Shown one piece after another: positions 16,646 through 25,836 of a stretch of DNA of 64,000 nucleotides (the first letter of the stretch is position 1; every line of letters begins with the position of its first letter). The notes beneath the pieces were generated by a model that was not told where the DNA came from, ran no database searches, and worked only from the letters and a program-made list of their open reading frames with translations. A program made the position numbers and the translations under genes. The DNA comes from Bacillus sp. sid0103 (GTDB taxonomy: Bacteria; Bacillota; Bacilli; Bacillales_B; DSM-18226): contig NZ_JAHUWN010000004.1 of assembly GCF_019219025.1 (NCBI RefSeq), positions 217,515 through 281,514 of the forward strand, read 5' to 3'.

Positions 16646-17644
16646 TTAACGAATTCTAGCCTTGCGAAAGCCATCAACTACATTGATAGCTGTCGATACT
16701 ATAAAGATGAAAATTCCACCGCCAACGATCCAGGTCTTAAATTGATTAGCGGTAATGGAAAATAAATCCACCATATACGTAATAAAATCTTTGCTTAGTA
16801 GATTCGGATTTATTACTATTACTATAAATACAATAGTTTGAATTATCTGAAGGACAGCATTGGATATTGCCATCCGTTTCGTCCATTGTCCCTTTATCAA
16901 TTTATAAAGGGATAATGCTATTTCGAATGCGATCATCATAACAACGATTGGCCAATACTGAAGCAAAACCTCTTGATTGAAAGTTGGAGTCACAAATATA
17001 AGAGCGTCTTTACCTCCTTCGTATACACCTACAAGGTGACTCGCGTAAAAATAAAATGTCGCCCAGATCGCAGTCCACATTAATCCTCCAAATACTTCGA
17101 ACTTGGAAATAGCTTTTTTCTTAGGGATATACGGGATATTTTTCAAATCATCTGGAGTCCATTTTTTAAGGCTTGCTGTTAGAGGCAGCTCATCTTTTCC
17201 TTTATCTGTTCTTTCTAAAATCGCAAACACAATGGTTAGCCAAAAGAATACTTGGATCCCTATTTCAATGATTCTCCAAATTCCTTCACCAAAAAGTCTT
17301 AAAACAACATTTATTACCGCTTCTTCCCCGCCATATCCGATAAAGTATTCGGCAATCATCGAGATTAACGAAATAACAGCGGCAATCGGTAAAATCATTT
17401 TCAACAGCGTCACATATACATCAAAATAGCGAGGACCAATAAGATACATGGGCCGATCTCGATAACCACCAGCCAAATTCACTGGACTCCCTAATTGTTC
17501 AAGAACAGCCTTTATATCTTTTTCACTGTAATCATCAGGCAGCATATCCTCTATGGTTGACCGTAATTCAAGTGCAATATCCTCACGATTTATTTCAGGC
17601 AGCCTTCGAGTAACTTCCTGAATATAAATCTCAATTAGATTCAT
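16646..17644 (-). CDS. HAAS-domain membrane protein
   Basis: This is a 332-aa protein. Residues 1-~60 form the HAAS helical domain (IYIQEVTRRLPEINREDIALELRS, then DIKAVLEQLGSPVNLAGGYRD). About six to seven hydrophobic segments follow (~78-100, ~128-145, ~183-203, ~225-245, ~262-280, ~300-322). HAAS proteins are encoded next to PadR regulators and are thought to relay a membrane signal; their targets are mostly unknown. The start lies inside the padR gene (14-base overlap), showing translational coupling. Confidence 0.8.
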   Translation of the reverse strand: MNLIEIYIQEVTRRLPEINREDIALELRSTIEDMLPDDYSEKDIKAVLEQLGSPVNLAGGYRDRPMYLIGPRYFDVYVTLLKMILPIAAVISLISMIAEYFIGYGGEEAVINVVLRLFGEGIWRIIEIGIQVFFWLTIVFAILERTDKGKDELPLTASLKKWTPDDLKNIPYIPKKKAISKFEVFGGLMWTAIWATFYFYASHLVGVYEGGKDALIFVTPTFNQEVLLQYWPIVVMMIAFEIALSLYKLIKGQWTKRMAISNAVLQIIQTIVFIVIVINPNLLSKDFITYMVDLFSITANQFKTWIVGGGIFIFIVSTAINVVDGFRKARIR

Positions 17645-17978
17645 CCTCTTCCTCTCCCTTTAATAAGTTATAAAGCTCTTTTGAATTCTTAATCCATTCC
17701 TTTTTTATCTGTAAAAATATCTCTAACCCATATTCACTTAAAACATAGTACTTACGGGGTCTACTCTCAGATGTATCCCAACTACTCGATACCAGCTCCT
17801 GTTTTTCTAATCGGCGAAGCAAAGGATATAGGGTACTTTGATCAATGGCAATTCCTGATCCCTCCAATAATTGAACAAGTGAATATCCATACTGGGGGGT
17901 TCGTAATTGACTTAAAACCGCTAATGTCAACGTTCCTCTCCTAAGTTCTGTCGTTAATGAATCCAATAAATGACTCAT
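17631..17978 (-). CDS. PadR-family transcriptional repressor
   Basis: This is a 115-aa winged-helix regulator with the PadR pattern LRRGTLTLAVLSQL, QYGYSLVQLLE, STLYPLLRRLEKQELVSSSW and RKYYVLSEYG. GAGGTGGG precedes the ATG by 3 bases. It is the first gene of a two-gene operon with the HAAS protein and probably represses itself through the tandem repeats just upstream. Confidence 0.9.
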   Translation of the reverse strand: MSHLLDSLTTELRRGTLTLAVLSQLRTPQYGYSLVQLLEGSGIAIDQSTLYPLLRRLEKQELVSSSWDTSESRPRKYYVLSEYGLEIFLQIKKEWIKNSKELYNLLKGEEEDESN

Positions 17979-17999
17979 TCACCCACCTCATTTTTTATT

Positions 18000-18045
18000 A
18001 CTATATGTCATACAGTATTTGATTTATACTATGTATCATACACTA
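18000..18045. promoter_or_regulatory. Tandem operator-like repeats upstream of padR
   Basis: ACTATATGTCATACAGTA (18000-18017) and ACTATGTATCATACACTA (18028-18045) are imperfect direct copies 28 bases apart, each with internal dyad symmetry (ACTATxTGT...ACAxTA). They cover the region where the padR promoter should be, about 20 bases before its start. Confidence 0.6.
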
Positions 18046-18096
18046 TTGTTGTGACGAAAACAATTAAAATTTGGAAATATTTACAAATATCAAAAA

Positions 18097-18122
18097 GGCG
18101 CCTCTTTTTAAGAAAAGCGCCC
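18097..18122 (-). terminator. Terminator after the DUF3291 gene
   Basis: GGCGC...GCGCC hairpin with an internal TTTTC/AAAAG arm, followed on the minus strand by TTTTTGAT, about 100 bases after the DUF3291 stop. Confidence 0.7.
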
Positions 18123-18225
18123 TAATGTGGAAGATTAAAATCTCTCCTATTTGTTTCAATAGATATTTCAAGAAAGAAGAAAAGTGATGTTTCTCTGTTT
18201 CCTAAACTTAAACAAGAGCCCCCTG

Positions 18226-18693
18226 CTACTTAATCAAGCACGTCTCCCCTTTTTCATCAAACAGGTGCTTAAAGTCAAACGCAAAAGGAGTCGACCCATG
18301 CTGAATATAATAGTTGTATCTTTTGAAAGCCTCCACCCATGAGACATCCTTCACCTTTTCTGTCCACCACACTACATATGAAAGATGTTTCTCTTGATAA
18401 GGCTCCATCCATTTGCTCCTATCTCGCAACGCTTGCTTATGCTGACCTGAATAGGTAAAACGATAAAGGGATTGAAGGTTTTTCCATACCGTTAGTGTAA
18501 GAATAGGAAAACCTTCCCCTTTAATGTCTTTTACAGGAAAAGACACTCCATTTGATGAAAACGCCTCTATAAGATGTCCAGATTTTAATGCCTGCTGAAA
18601 TACTTCATTTCCAACTTCAAAAAATTCACGAGAGGCAAGGTGGTCATAGGGGTGATTTAGCCTGCCAACAGTATAGATTGATACTAAAGCCAT
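18226..18693 (-). CDS. DUF3291 family protein
   Basis: This is a 155-aa protein with the DUF3291 features ALVSIYTVGRLNHP at the N-terminus, ILTLTVWKNLQSLYRFTYSGQH (~63-84) and the paired tryptophans in LSYVVWWTE (~104-112). The fold is thought to be ferredoxin-like, related to antibiotic-biosynthesis monooxygenases, but no reaction is known. It is a lone gene with its own terminator; no informative neighbours. Confidence 0.75.
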   Translation of the reverse strand: MALVSIYTVGRLNHPYDHLASREFFEVGNEVFQQALKSGHLIEAFSSNGVSFPVKDIKGEGFPILTLTVWKNLQSLYRFTYSGQHKQALRDRSKWMEPYQEKHLSYVVWWTEKVKDVSWVEAFKRYNYYIQHGSTPFAFDFKHLFDEKGETCLIK

Positions 18694-18810
18694 AAACAGC
18701 CCTCCATTTACAGTCTTTACCTAGATATATTCAAGTAAGATGGGATCTTATAACTTCTAGTTACCACGTACAAAATCGCGGATGCAGGGCAGGAAAATTA
18801 TAGAGGTAGT

Positions 18811-18846
18811 AACGTCTCTTGGTTATTAGTTTGAGACGTTTTTTTG
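18811..18846 (+). terminator. Orphan plus-strand terminator-like hairpin
   Basis: AACGTCTC-N14-GAGACGTT followed by TTTTTTG reads as a terminator on the plus strand, yet no plus-strand gene lies upstream. It may mark the end of a small RNA or the remains of a lost gene between 18694 and 18810. Confidence 0.5.
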
Positions 18847-18868
18847 TATTGCTATATAAATTAGTAAA

Positions 18869-19699
18869 TTAAGTATTAAATAATGTTCCATTTAGTGCTT
18901 CAATGTACCTTTTCGCTGATCTGTTAACGACCAAATCGGCTTCATCTTTAATAATGCGATGAAATGCGTCGTATAATCGATTAAATGTAAATTTATTTAC
19001 CCTATCCGCGATTCTTTCAACTGTTACACTGGGCAGAGGAATGAAGTTAGGATAACTATACATAAAACTCACCCACTTACAATCAGCTGCCACGCGTATA
19101 ATATCTCCACTCAATAAAATTCCATTTTGACTTCTTCCATTTTTCCACTCTAAAACAGTACCGCCTTTATAATGTCCTCCGATTCTATGAAGGATAAGAC
19201 CTTCCTGTAATTCTATCGATTCTCCAAACCAAAAAATGATTTTCTCGCTGGGTCTTGTCACCCATTCTTTATCATCTTCGTGAATATAAATTGGAGCATC
19301 GAATGCTTCAGCCCATTCTACTTGACTAGAGTAATAATGGGGATGTGATAAAGCAATAGCATCAATTCCGCCTAATTTGTTAATATGTGAAATGGTTGAT
19401 GGATCAATAAATGTAATACAATCCCACAATAAGTTGTAATGTCTTTCTTTTACAAGATAAGCTGACTGTCCAATTCCAAAACTTGGATTAGTCTTTATGC
19501 TATATAATCCTTCTTCTTGGAGCTCAATGATATTACTATATGTACCGACCTCTATCAGCTTTTCTAATGTGGTCCACACCTGTCCTTTGGAACCAACAAA
19601 TTGTCTTTCTTCCTCGCAAATCAAACATTGTTTTGGTGCTTCGATTGAACTTGAATACTGAACTCCACAAGTTTCACATATATATTTTTTCAAAAACAC
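18869..19699 (-). CDS. MBL-fold metallo-hydrolase with N-terminal zinc-ribbon
   Basis: This is a 276-aa protein. Residues 1-~35 hold a rubredoxin-like ribbon (CETCGVQ...CLICEEE) and the rest is a metallo-beta-lactamase fold: SHPHYYSSQVEW (~118-129), GGHYKGGTVLEW and LLSGDIIRVAAD. The usual HxHxDH is changed to HPHYYSS, and other members of this group show the same reduced site, so activity is uncertain. CTCC-type GGAG precedes the ATG. A lone gene without operon partners. Confidence 0.75.
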   Translation of the reverse strand: MFLKKYICETCGVQYSSSIEAPKQCLICEEERQFVGSKGQVWTTLEKLIEVGTYSNIIELQEEGLYSIKTNPSFGIGQSAYLVKERHYNLLWDCITFIDPSTISHINKLGGIDAIALSHPHYYSSQVEWAEAFDAPIYIHEDDKEWVTRPSEKIIFWFGESIELQEGLILHRIGGHYKGGTVLEWKNGRSQNGILLSGDIIRVAADCKWVSFMYSYPNFIPLPSVTVERIADRVNKFTFNRLYDAFHRIIKDEADLVVNRSAKRYIEALNGTLFNT

Positions 19700-19759
19700 C
19701 TCTCCTTTACTTTTTCACTACTCACTTCTAAATTCTCCATAAAAATCCAATAATCCTTC

Positions 19760-19805
19760 TTCAAGTAATGCCGCCCCGTTAGTTTAAGTGCAACGGTTCA
19801 CAATC
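19760..19805. repeat. Dispersed repeat copy (CCGTTAGTTTAAGT type)
   Basis: TTCAAGTAATGCCGCCCCG followed by TTAGTTTAAGTGCAACGG and CACAATC matches the right half of the repeat family that is common between 41.9 and 63.7 kb. Confidence 0.65.
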
Positions 19806-19857
19806 ATTTTTTGTAGAGAGCATTTTGGAAAATCAACATTTTCACTAGATAAAATAA

Positions 19858-19893
19858 GAATATCAGACACTCTAATTTTAGCATCTGATATTC
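19858..19893 (-). terminator. Terminator of the FMN reductase gene
   Basis: GAATATCAGA-N16-TCTGATATTC followed on the minus strand by TTATTTTATC, 28 bases after the reductase stop. Confidence 0.65.
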
Positions 19894-19920
19894 GAGTCAC
19901 AGTTCATTTATCTATATTGA

Positions 19921-20472
19921 CTATTTTCTCAAGGTTTTTAGTGCACCACTCCAAGCTATAACTTGGTCAACCATTAAATTGACATTTTTAAGATGTAATT
20001 CAGCTGGTTTAAAAGTAGTAAAGTTTTCGAAATCTGTAAATAAAGATAATGTTGGGTGAACCTTCACATCGGCTATGAGTAATTCAGCACAAATTCCACG
20101 TAAATGCTCAGCTGCACGTGCTCCACCCGTTGAACCATAACTTACAATACCTGCTGCTTTGTTATTCCAGGCTTCACGAGCAAAATCAAGTGCATTTTTT
20201 AATGCTCCTGTGATACTGTGATTGTATTCTTGAACAATAAATACGAATCCATCCAAGCTAAAGATCTTTTCATTCCAAGCCGCAATTCCAGGTTCTGTTC
20301 CATCGGTTGTTCCTAAAAAAGGTAATTGAAAATCAGAAATATCAACAATTTCATAATTTGCATCTCCACGTTTGTCAGCAATTTTTTTTACCCATTCTCC
20401 AACTTGAGGACTAACTCGACCCTTACGAGTGCTTCCTAAGATAATTCCGATATTTAATTTATCATATGTCAT
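19921..20472 (-). CDS. NADPH-dependent FMN reductase (azoreductase-like)
   Basis: This is a 183-aa flavodoxin-fold enzyme: IGIILGSTRKGRVSPQVGEW (FMN phosphate loop), PFLGTTDG, VFIVQEYNHSITGALKNALDF and GIVSYGSTGGARAAEHL are standard for the family, which reduces FMN, quinones or azo dyes with NAD(P)H. The ATG at 20472 has AAGGAGG 8 bases upstream; the 32-residue extension to 20568 lacks any ribosome site. Next to a DoxX gene and a possible HxlR remnant, a grouping typical of quinone or electrophile responses. Confidence 0.88.
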   Translation of the reverse strand: MTYDKLNIGIILGSTRKGRVSPQVGEWVKKIADKRGDANYEIVDISDFQLPFLGTTDGTEPGIAAWNEKIFSLDGFVFIVQEYNHSITGALKNALDFAREAWNNKAAGIVSYGSTGGARAAEHLRGICAELLIADVKVHPTLSLFTDFENFTTFKPAELHLKNVNLMVDQVIAWSGALKTLRK

Positions 20473-20616
20473 TATTTCTTCCTCCTTAATGGATTCTCCG
20501 TTTAAATTGTCTAAAAAAACGAATTGTTCTGATTTAGCTTCTACGAATATAATAAACTCTACTATCAATATTCAAAAGTAGGCACATTTATGTGTCATAG
20601 TGTACAAAAAGATACC

Positions 20617-20691
20617 TTAAAGGGAGGAAGTAAAATATCTGGCGAATGTATAAATATTGAAACTGCTCTTGATATTCTTGTTGTTAATTAA
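20617..20691 (+). pseudogene. Possible N-terminal scrap of an HxlR-family regulator
   Basis: A short plus-strand reading, GGSKISGECINIETALDIL, resembles the start of HxlR regulators (Cys followed by an IExALDIxGGKW helix) and then stops. HxlR genes often sit beside FMN reductase/DoxX pairs. TGTGTCATAGTGTAC just upstream could be its old operator. It is too short to be sure. Confidence 0.3.
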
Positions 20692-20851
20692 GAATAGCCA
20701 AAGCTATAGAGCCTTAGCTATCTTAATAGACAATCTATATTTAAAACATACAAACTTTATTTTAATAGACAGTGTTTTTTTTAAAGTTTCATTCGAGGAA
20801 GTTAATATCTTCTGGTTTATAACGTAGTTTTATAAAAAACTGTTAAAAACC

Positions 20852-21286
20852 TTATCCAGCCAAAATAACAGCTGTCAAAAATATGATTTGTAAGATAGTT
20901 CGAAGAAATAAAGGAGTAGTAGGCTTTCCGGCAATTGTGATACCTTTTCTTGAAGCAAAGATATTAGCTGGAAACATAATAATAAGTAGCAATGCCAAAC
21001 CAATTGAAGCAATATTTGAAGTAAACGGAATCAGTAAACCTATAGCACCAATAATCTCAAGTATCCCCGTAATTGTCACCATGAGCCCTGGGTTTGGCAC
21101 ATTCGGAGGTACCATTTTGATAAGATCAGGACGTCTCTTTCCCCAATGAGCTGTCGCCGTAAATAAGAACATCAGAGCAACAGCACCCCGTAAAGAAGTT
21201 TCCCACCCGTCAAAATAAGATATTCCTAAAACACCAATAATGCGCAAAATAAAAAATGATACGATAAGGATGATAAATGGAGCCAT
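20852..21286 (-). CDS. DoxX family membrane protein
   Basis: This is a 144-aa protein with four hydrophobic segments and the DoxX landmarks RGAVALMFLFTATAHW, PGLMVTITGILEIIGAIGLLIP and ANIFASRKG. DoxX proteins are linked to redox or thiol stress, but their reaction is not settled. GGAGGAAA stands before the ATG. The FMN reductase gene follows downstream on the same strand, 380 bases away, so separate transcription is likely. Confidence 0.85.
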   Translation of the reverse strand: MAPFIILIVSFFILRIIGVLGISYFDGWETSLRGAVALMFLFTATAHWGKRRPDLIKMVPPNVPNPGLMVTITGILEIIGAIGLLIPFTSNIASIGLALLLIIMFPANIFASRKGITIAGKPTTPLFLRTILQIIFLTAVILAG

Positions 21287-21390
21287 TTATATTTCCTCCT
21301 CTTAACAAACAAATTACCTATTGATGCTACTTGATTTTTATATGTATATTCTATTCATACCGAGTTATCACAATGAATCTTACAAGAAAT

Positions 21391-21639
21391 GAACCAAAGT
21401 GTACCAGTGTTTATTGGAAACCTATCGTTATCTTATTAGAGGCCGAAGGAATCGAGTTTTTAGTCGTAAACGCTCAACATATGAAGGCCCTTCCGGGACG
21501 TAAAACGGATGTTAAAGATGCCGAGTGGATAGCTCAACTTCTTCGCCACGGACTACTGAAAGCAAGTTTCATCCCCGATCGGAATCAATTCATCCAAACA
21601 TACGTACCAGCCGGCCAGGCATTTCATCCTGAATATTGA
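21391..21639 (+). pseudogene. IS110-family transposase, internal N-terminal fragment
   Basis: SVYWKPIVILLEAEGIEF, NAQHMKALPGRKTDVKDAEW and IAQLLRHGLLKASFIP are the central part of the IS110 DEDD RuvC-like domain. The true start and everything after about residue 130 are missing, replaced by unrelated sequence. It lies at the right border of the pduX cluster and probably marks an old insertion or deletion. Confidence 0.85.
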
Positions 21640-21661
21640 CGAATAGATGTTGATGATTTCA

Positions 21662-22537
21662 TCATACTAGTATTTTTTCATAGCTATCATATTGAAAAAG
21701 TCTTAGATTCGAGTTCATGAAAGGGATCGATATTTCCCGTAATATATGTGATACCACCTTATCGTGATTTGGGATATTACGATCTAGTAAAATACCCGCG
21801 ACCGTTCCACTATGGGCAACAACGGTTCCTCCCTGATAGGTATCAGCTACTTTTTCTAAATGATGAAAAATAGGCTTAGGCAAGATTTTTTGATTCACTC
21901 GTGCACTTATCGTAGCTGCCTTGCAAATATCAGCAAAATTTCTTTCCTTACAGCCTCTTTTCACCAGATGATAGGCTTCTAAGAATTGCTTTTGATCCTC
22001 TCGGCTATAGGCTTTTCGAACTTGATTAAATTCGATAGTATCGATGGTACCTCCTAGGTCGATCCCAATGAGGATAAAGGGGGGTAAGTCTCCAAAGCTT
22101 TCCAAAAGCTGACCATGAATATGATCATAGGCGACAACTTTTTCATACATCACCCCATCCGTCGGATCAACCTGTGCGGCAATGGTGGAAATCATTTCAT
22201 TCGTAAGAGGTAGAGAATAACTGTCAGAAATGGCTCTTAATGCGGCTGTGATATCAGCGGAGCTGCTGGCCAGCCCCTTGCCAGCTGGGATATTGGAGTG
22301 TAACTCAAGATGCCCTCCTACCTTTATATGAAATCGTTTGAGTAACAATTCCCCTGCTCTCATGGCTTTTGTCTTTGAATCTGCTACTCTTATTTTGGAA
22401 ATGGAGGGGTCTGGGGTAAAGCTAGCCTCGCTTCTTAAACTTGGGATTGGCAGAGTGATTAAAAAAGGGCGGTCACCGATGACCCCTTGTACAAGTTCTC
22501 CAAACGTTCCATGACAGCTTCCTTTACCAAGTTTCAT
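21662..22537 (-). CDS. pduX: L-threonine kinase PduX (GHMP kinase)
   Basis: This is a 291-aa GHMP-family kinase. GSCHGTFGELVQG at the N-terminus and the ATP loop IPAGKGLASSSADI (~83-96) fit PduX, which phosphorylates L-threonine for the aminopropanol arm of adenosylcobalamin (substrate for CobD). AHSGTVAGILLD near residue 240 is the third GHMP motif. It lies at the 3' end of the cobQ-cobT unit, after the broken cobO. Confidence 0.85.
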   Translation of the reverse strand: MKLGKGSCHGTFGELVQGVIGDRPFLITLPIPSLRSEASFTPDPSISKIRVADSKTKAMRAGELLLKRFHIKVGGHLELHSNIPAGKGLASSSADITAALRAISDSYSLPLTNEMISTIAAQVDPTDGVMYEKVVAYDHIHGQLLESFGDLPPFILIGIDLGGTIDTIEFNQVRKAYSREDQKQFLEAYHLVKRGCKERNFADICKAATISARVNQKILPKPIFHHLEKVADTYQGGTVVAHSGTVAGILLDRNIPNHDKVVSHILREISIPFMNSNLRLFQYDSYEKILV

Positions 22538-22621
22538 TTTTAATCTCCTCTCCGACTATTCCATCCCCAGTTCAACCACGAAGAAGATCGCTTCCGTGTC
22601 CATACTTTTGAATGTAGGACA

Positions 22622-23117
22622 TTAAAACTCAATTCCCTTCACAGCAGGAATTGCTTCATTATAATAATGCTTTACAGGCTTCATTTCCGTTACTAAATCA
22701 GCGCAAGCGATAATTTCATCATGTACAGACCGTCCGGTAATCACAAGATGCATCCCCTTAGGACGGTGCTGGATCAAATCAAGGACTTCCTTCAATGGAA
22801 GGATATCCTCAATCGGAAATTTTTCGATTGCCAGGGCATTATTCAATTCATCTAAAATCACAACATCATAACCGCCAAAAAGCACCTTTTCTTTCGTAAA
22901 AGCCCACGCTGTTTTTAAGGCCGCCCTATGTTCCTCCGGTGTTTTGGTCCAGGTAAAGCCCACTCCCATTTGAACGATTTCAATCCCTAATTTTTCGAAG
23001 GTGATTTTTTCCCCATAGGTTCGTTCGGGAGATTTAATAAATTGAATCATGAACACACGTTTCCCCCGTCCTGCTGCGCGAATAGCGAACCCTAGGACAG
23101 CGGTTGTTTTCTTTACG
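22622..23117 (-). pseudogene. cobO: Truncated cob(I)yrinate a,c-diamide adenosyltransferase
   Basis: Translation from just after the cobT stop reads KKTTAVLGFAIRAAGRGKR and continues MIQFIKSPERTYGEKITF to the normal C-terminus VKGIEF. The expected start and the P-loop GEGKG are gone: the sequence joins the cobT stop codon directly to the lysine of the Walker motif. Without that loop ATP binding should be lost. A GTG at 23056 could still start a 144-aa fragment. An intact paralogue lies at 28123-28662, so the loss would be tolerated. Confidence 0.85.
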
Positions 23118-24158
23118 CTACTCTATTAAAATACCTGCCGATTCAAACGTGGCCATTTCCTTCAGCATTAATGTGGCCGCCTGTAAGATTGGGAAGGCAA
23201 TCGCTGCCCCGCTTCCTTCCCCTAAACGCAAATCCAGATCAACAAGCGGCTTCTTTCTTAATAACTGAAGTGCTATTTCGTGTCCCGGTTCCACGGACTG
23301 ATGTCCCGCAATCATATAATCACTTGCAGTCTCGCAAATTTCCTTTGCCAGTAGTGCTGAAACGGTGCAGATAAACCCGTCGACCAAAATCGGAATCCTG
23401 TTTGCCGCTGCCGCTAGCATTGCACCCGTCATTCCCGCAATTTCCAAGCCGCCTATTTTCATTAAAATATCGATCGGATCGTTCCGATCAGGCTTTCTTT
23501 CCATTAGTGCTCTGGAAATAACATCTTGCTTATGGCTGATTTTTTCAGGTGCAATCCCTGTTCCCCGACCCACAAGCGTACTGATGTCCTGACCGCTTAA
23601 AACGGCTAGTATGGCACTGCTTGGTGTCGTATTGCCGATTCCCATTTCACCAAGAATTAAACATTTGCATCCATGCTTAATCATATGTTCAGCCCGTTCA
23701 TAGCCAACAGTGATCGCTTTTTCCACTTCTTCTCTTGTCATCGCAATGTGCTTGCAAAAATTCCTTGTTCCGTATCGAATCTTCCGTTGCACGACACCGT
23801 CTACCTCGATATTAGCGGCGACACCAATATCGACTACCTCAAACATCGCTCCAATTTGTCTGCTAAAGACATTAATCGCAGCGCCGCCGTTTAAAAAGTT
23901 CATTACCATTTGCACAGTCACTTCCTGAGGGTAAGCGGATACCCCCTCTTCGGCCACTCCATGATCCGCGGCAAACACAATTACACCAGGAGGTGACACG
24001 ACAGGAAAGGATTCGGAAGTCATTTCCGCCAGTTGTATCGCCAATTCTTCCAATCTGCCTAAACTGCCTGGAGGTTTGGTTAAAATATCGATATACTCAC
24101 GGACCTTTTGACCCATTTCTGCATCCAGAGGTGGAATCGTCGTTTTTAGACCATTCAT
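23118..24158 (-). CDS. cobT: Nicotinate-nucleotide--dimethylbenzimidazole phosphoribosyltransferase
   Basis: CobT (346 aa) makes alpha-ribazole phosphate for the lower ligand of cobalamin. Present are KPPGSLGRLEELA, GVIVFAADHGVAEEGVSAYPQEVT, LGEMGIGNTTPSSAI and the catalytic Glu in LRLGEGSGAAIAFPI. It overlaps cobQ by 4 bases (ATGA). Length is normal. Confidence 0.95.
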   Translation of the reverse strand: MNGLKTTIPPLDAEMGQKVREYIDILTKPPGSLGRLEELAIQLAEMTSESFPVVSPPGVIVFAADHGVAEEGVSAYPQEVTVQMVMNFLNGGAAINVFSRQIGAMFEVVDIGVAANIEVDGVVQRKIRYGTRNFCKHIAMTREEVEKAITVGYERAEHMIKHGCKCLILGEMGIGNTTPSSAILAVLSGQDISTLVGRGTGIAPEKISHKQDVISRALMERKPDRNDPIDILMKIGGLEIAGMTGAMLAAAANRIPILVDGFICTVSALLAKEICETASDYMIAGHQSVEPGHEIALQLLRKKPLVDLDLRLGEGSGAAIAFPILQAATLMLKEMATFESAGILIE

Positions 24159-25672
24159 TGTGTAATCCCCCTTTTTTGAAATTCCTTCATTTTTTGTTCC
24201 ATCAAATCAAGTTTTACGTGCTCCCTTACATGATCCGCTAACAGATCAAACGCTTCTTCACGCAGATGGTTAAAAGATACACGCTGATCAATCGGTGCCA
24301 ATCCCTTTGTTTGGCGAATCTGATTCAATAGCTCCTTACGAAATTCATCATTATGAAAAATCCCGTGAAAGTAAGTGCCAATGATTCTTTCATCTGCGGT
24401 TTTACAGCCATCTGATCGGCCTTGTGTATCAATTAGTCCCCGGGATTCTCGGGTCGTCCACGTTTCTCCCATATGAATCTCATAACCTGACACGTTGAAA
24501 TGTTTGCCGTTAAGGTGTAAGAGTCCGTTTGATGACACGGTCGTCTTGTCTTTTGTAATGGTAGTCCTGATGGGCAGTAAGCGGAGACCTTCGATTTCTT
24601 GGTGAAGTGACTCAATGGCAAACGGATCCTCGATTTTTTCACCGAGCATTTGATAGCCGCCGCAGATCCCAAATAGAAGGGATTCGTGCTTTTGCTGCAA
24701 TTCCACGATTTTCTCGGCGATACCACTTTTTCTTAAAAACAGCAAATCCTCGATCGTATTCTTGCTCCCAGGAAGAATCACTAAATCTGGGCTGTGTAAT
24801 TGGTCTGCTCTTGTAATAAACCGGACATGGCAATCAGGTTCGGCAAAAAAAGGATCGACATCGGTGAAATTGGAGATTTTCGGATACTGAATCACCGCAA
24901 TATCAAGTTCTTTTTCGGTATTTCGGACCGATGTATATTGATTTAATATCACGGAATCCTCGGCATCGATGTTTAAATTCTCCAAATAAGGAATCACTCC
25001 CAGAACCGGTTTTCCTGTATATTCCTCAAACCATGTTAATCCAGATTCCAAAAGCCGTATATCACCGCGGAATTTATTGATGATGACTCCGATGATTCGG
25101 TCACGGTCATTAGGGTCCATGAGCTGAAGGGTTCCAACTAAACTGGCAAAAACTCCGCCTTTTTCGATATCCCCAATCAAAATCACAGGGGCGCCAGCCA
25201 TTCTTGCGACCCGCATATTGACCATTTCCCTGTCATTCAGATTAATCTCGGCAGGACTGCCCGCCCCTTCAATGACAATCCGTTCATACTTTTCTGACAG
25301 AACAGCAAGCGATTCTTTAATAAGCTCAATACCCGTTTGAAAGAATTCCTTGCGATACGCACTGGCTTCCATATTTTTATACGGTTTTCCATGGACCACA
25401 ATTTGGGATTGGTTATCCCGATTCGGCTTGAGCAGAATCGGATTCATATCAGTTGTCGCCTGAATCCCTGCTGCTTCAGCTTGGACCCCTTGTGCTCTTC
25501 CTATTTCTTTTCCATCCACTGTGATATAAGAGTTTAACGCCATATTTTGTGACTTAAAAGGAACCGTTTTATATCCGTCCTGGGCGAATATACGGCAAAA
25601 GGCCGTCACGACGACACTTTTGCCGACATCCGAATTGGTACCTTGAAACATCAATTTAAGAGCCTTAGCCAT
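24155..25672 (-). CDS. cobQ: Cobyric acid synthase
   Basis: CobQ/CbiP (505 aa) amidates four side chains of adenosylcobyrinic acid diamide using glutamine and ATP. The N-terminal dethiobiotin-synthetase-like domain has GTNSDVGKSVVVTAF; the class I glutaminase domain has the nucleophile Cys in LFGICGGYQML (~330) and a His in GTYFHGIFHN (~432). First gene of the cobQ-cobT-pduX group. No B12 riboswitch is visible in the 200 bases upstream, unlike the two other cobalamin units in the window. Confidence 0.95.
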   Translation of the reverse strand: MAKALKLMFQGTNSDVGKSVVVTAFCRIFAQDGYKTVPFKSQNMALNSYITVDGKEIGRAQGVQAEAAGIQATTDMNPILLKPNRDNQSQIVVHGKPYKNMEASAYRKEFFQTGIELIKESLAVLSEKYERIVIEGAGSPAEINLNDREMVNMRVARMAGAPVILIGDIEKGGVFASLVGTLQLMDPNDRDRIIGVIINKFRGDIRLLESGLTWFEEYTGKPVLGVIPYLENLNIDAEDSVILNQYTSVRNTEKELDIAVIQYPKISNFTDVDPFFAEPDCHVRFITRADQLHSPDLVILPGSKNTIEDLLFLRKSGIAEKIVELQQKHESLLFGICGGYQMLGEKIEDPFAIESLHQEIEGLRLLPIRTTITKDKTTVSSNGLLHLNGKHFNVSGYEIHMGETWTTRESRGLIDTQGRSDGCKTADERIIGTYFHGIFHNDEFRKELLNQIRQTKGLAPIDQRVSFNHLREEAFDLLADHVREHVKLDLMEQKMKEFQKRGITQ

Positions 25673-25836
25673 CTTCTTTGTACTCCTTACATTTCCTGAT
25701 TTAATTTCCGACTAGCCCAGGGCACCATTAACTCCCCCGATATGTCTTGTCATGGGTCACATACTAGGTTGATGGAACTCGTTACCGTATGCCACTCGAA
25801 CTTTTCTTGGCAAACAATAACCATAATACTAAGAAA

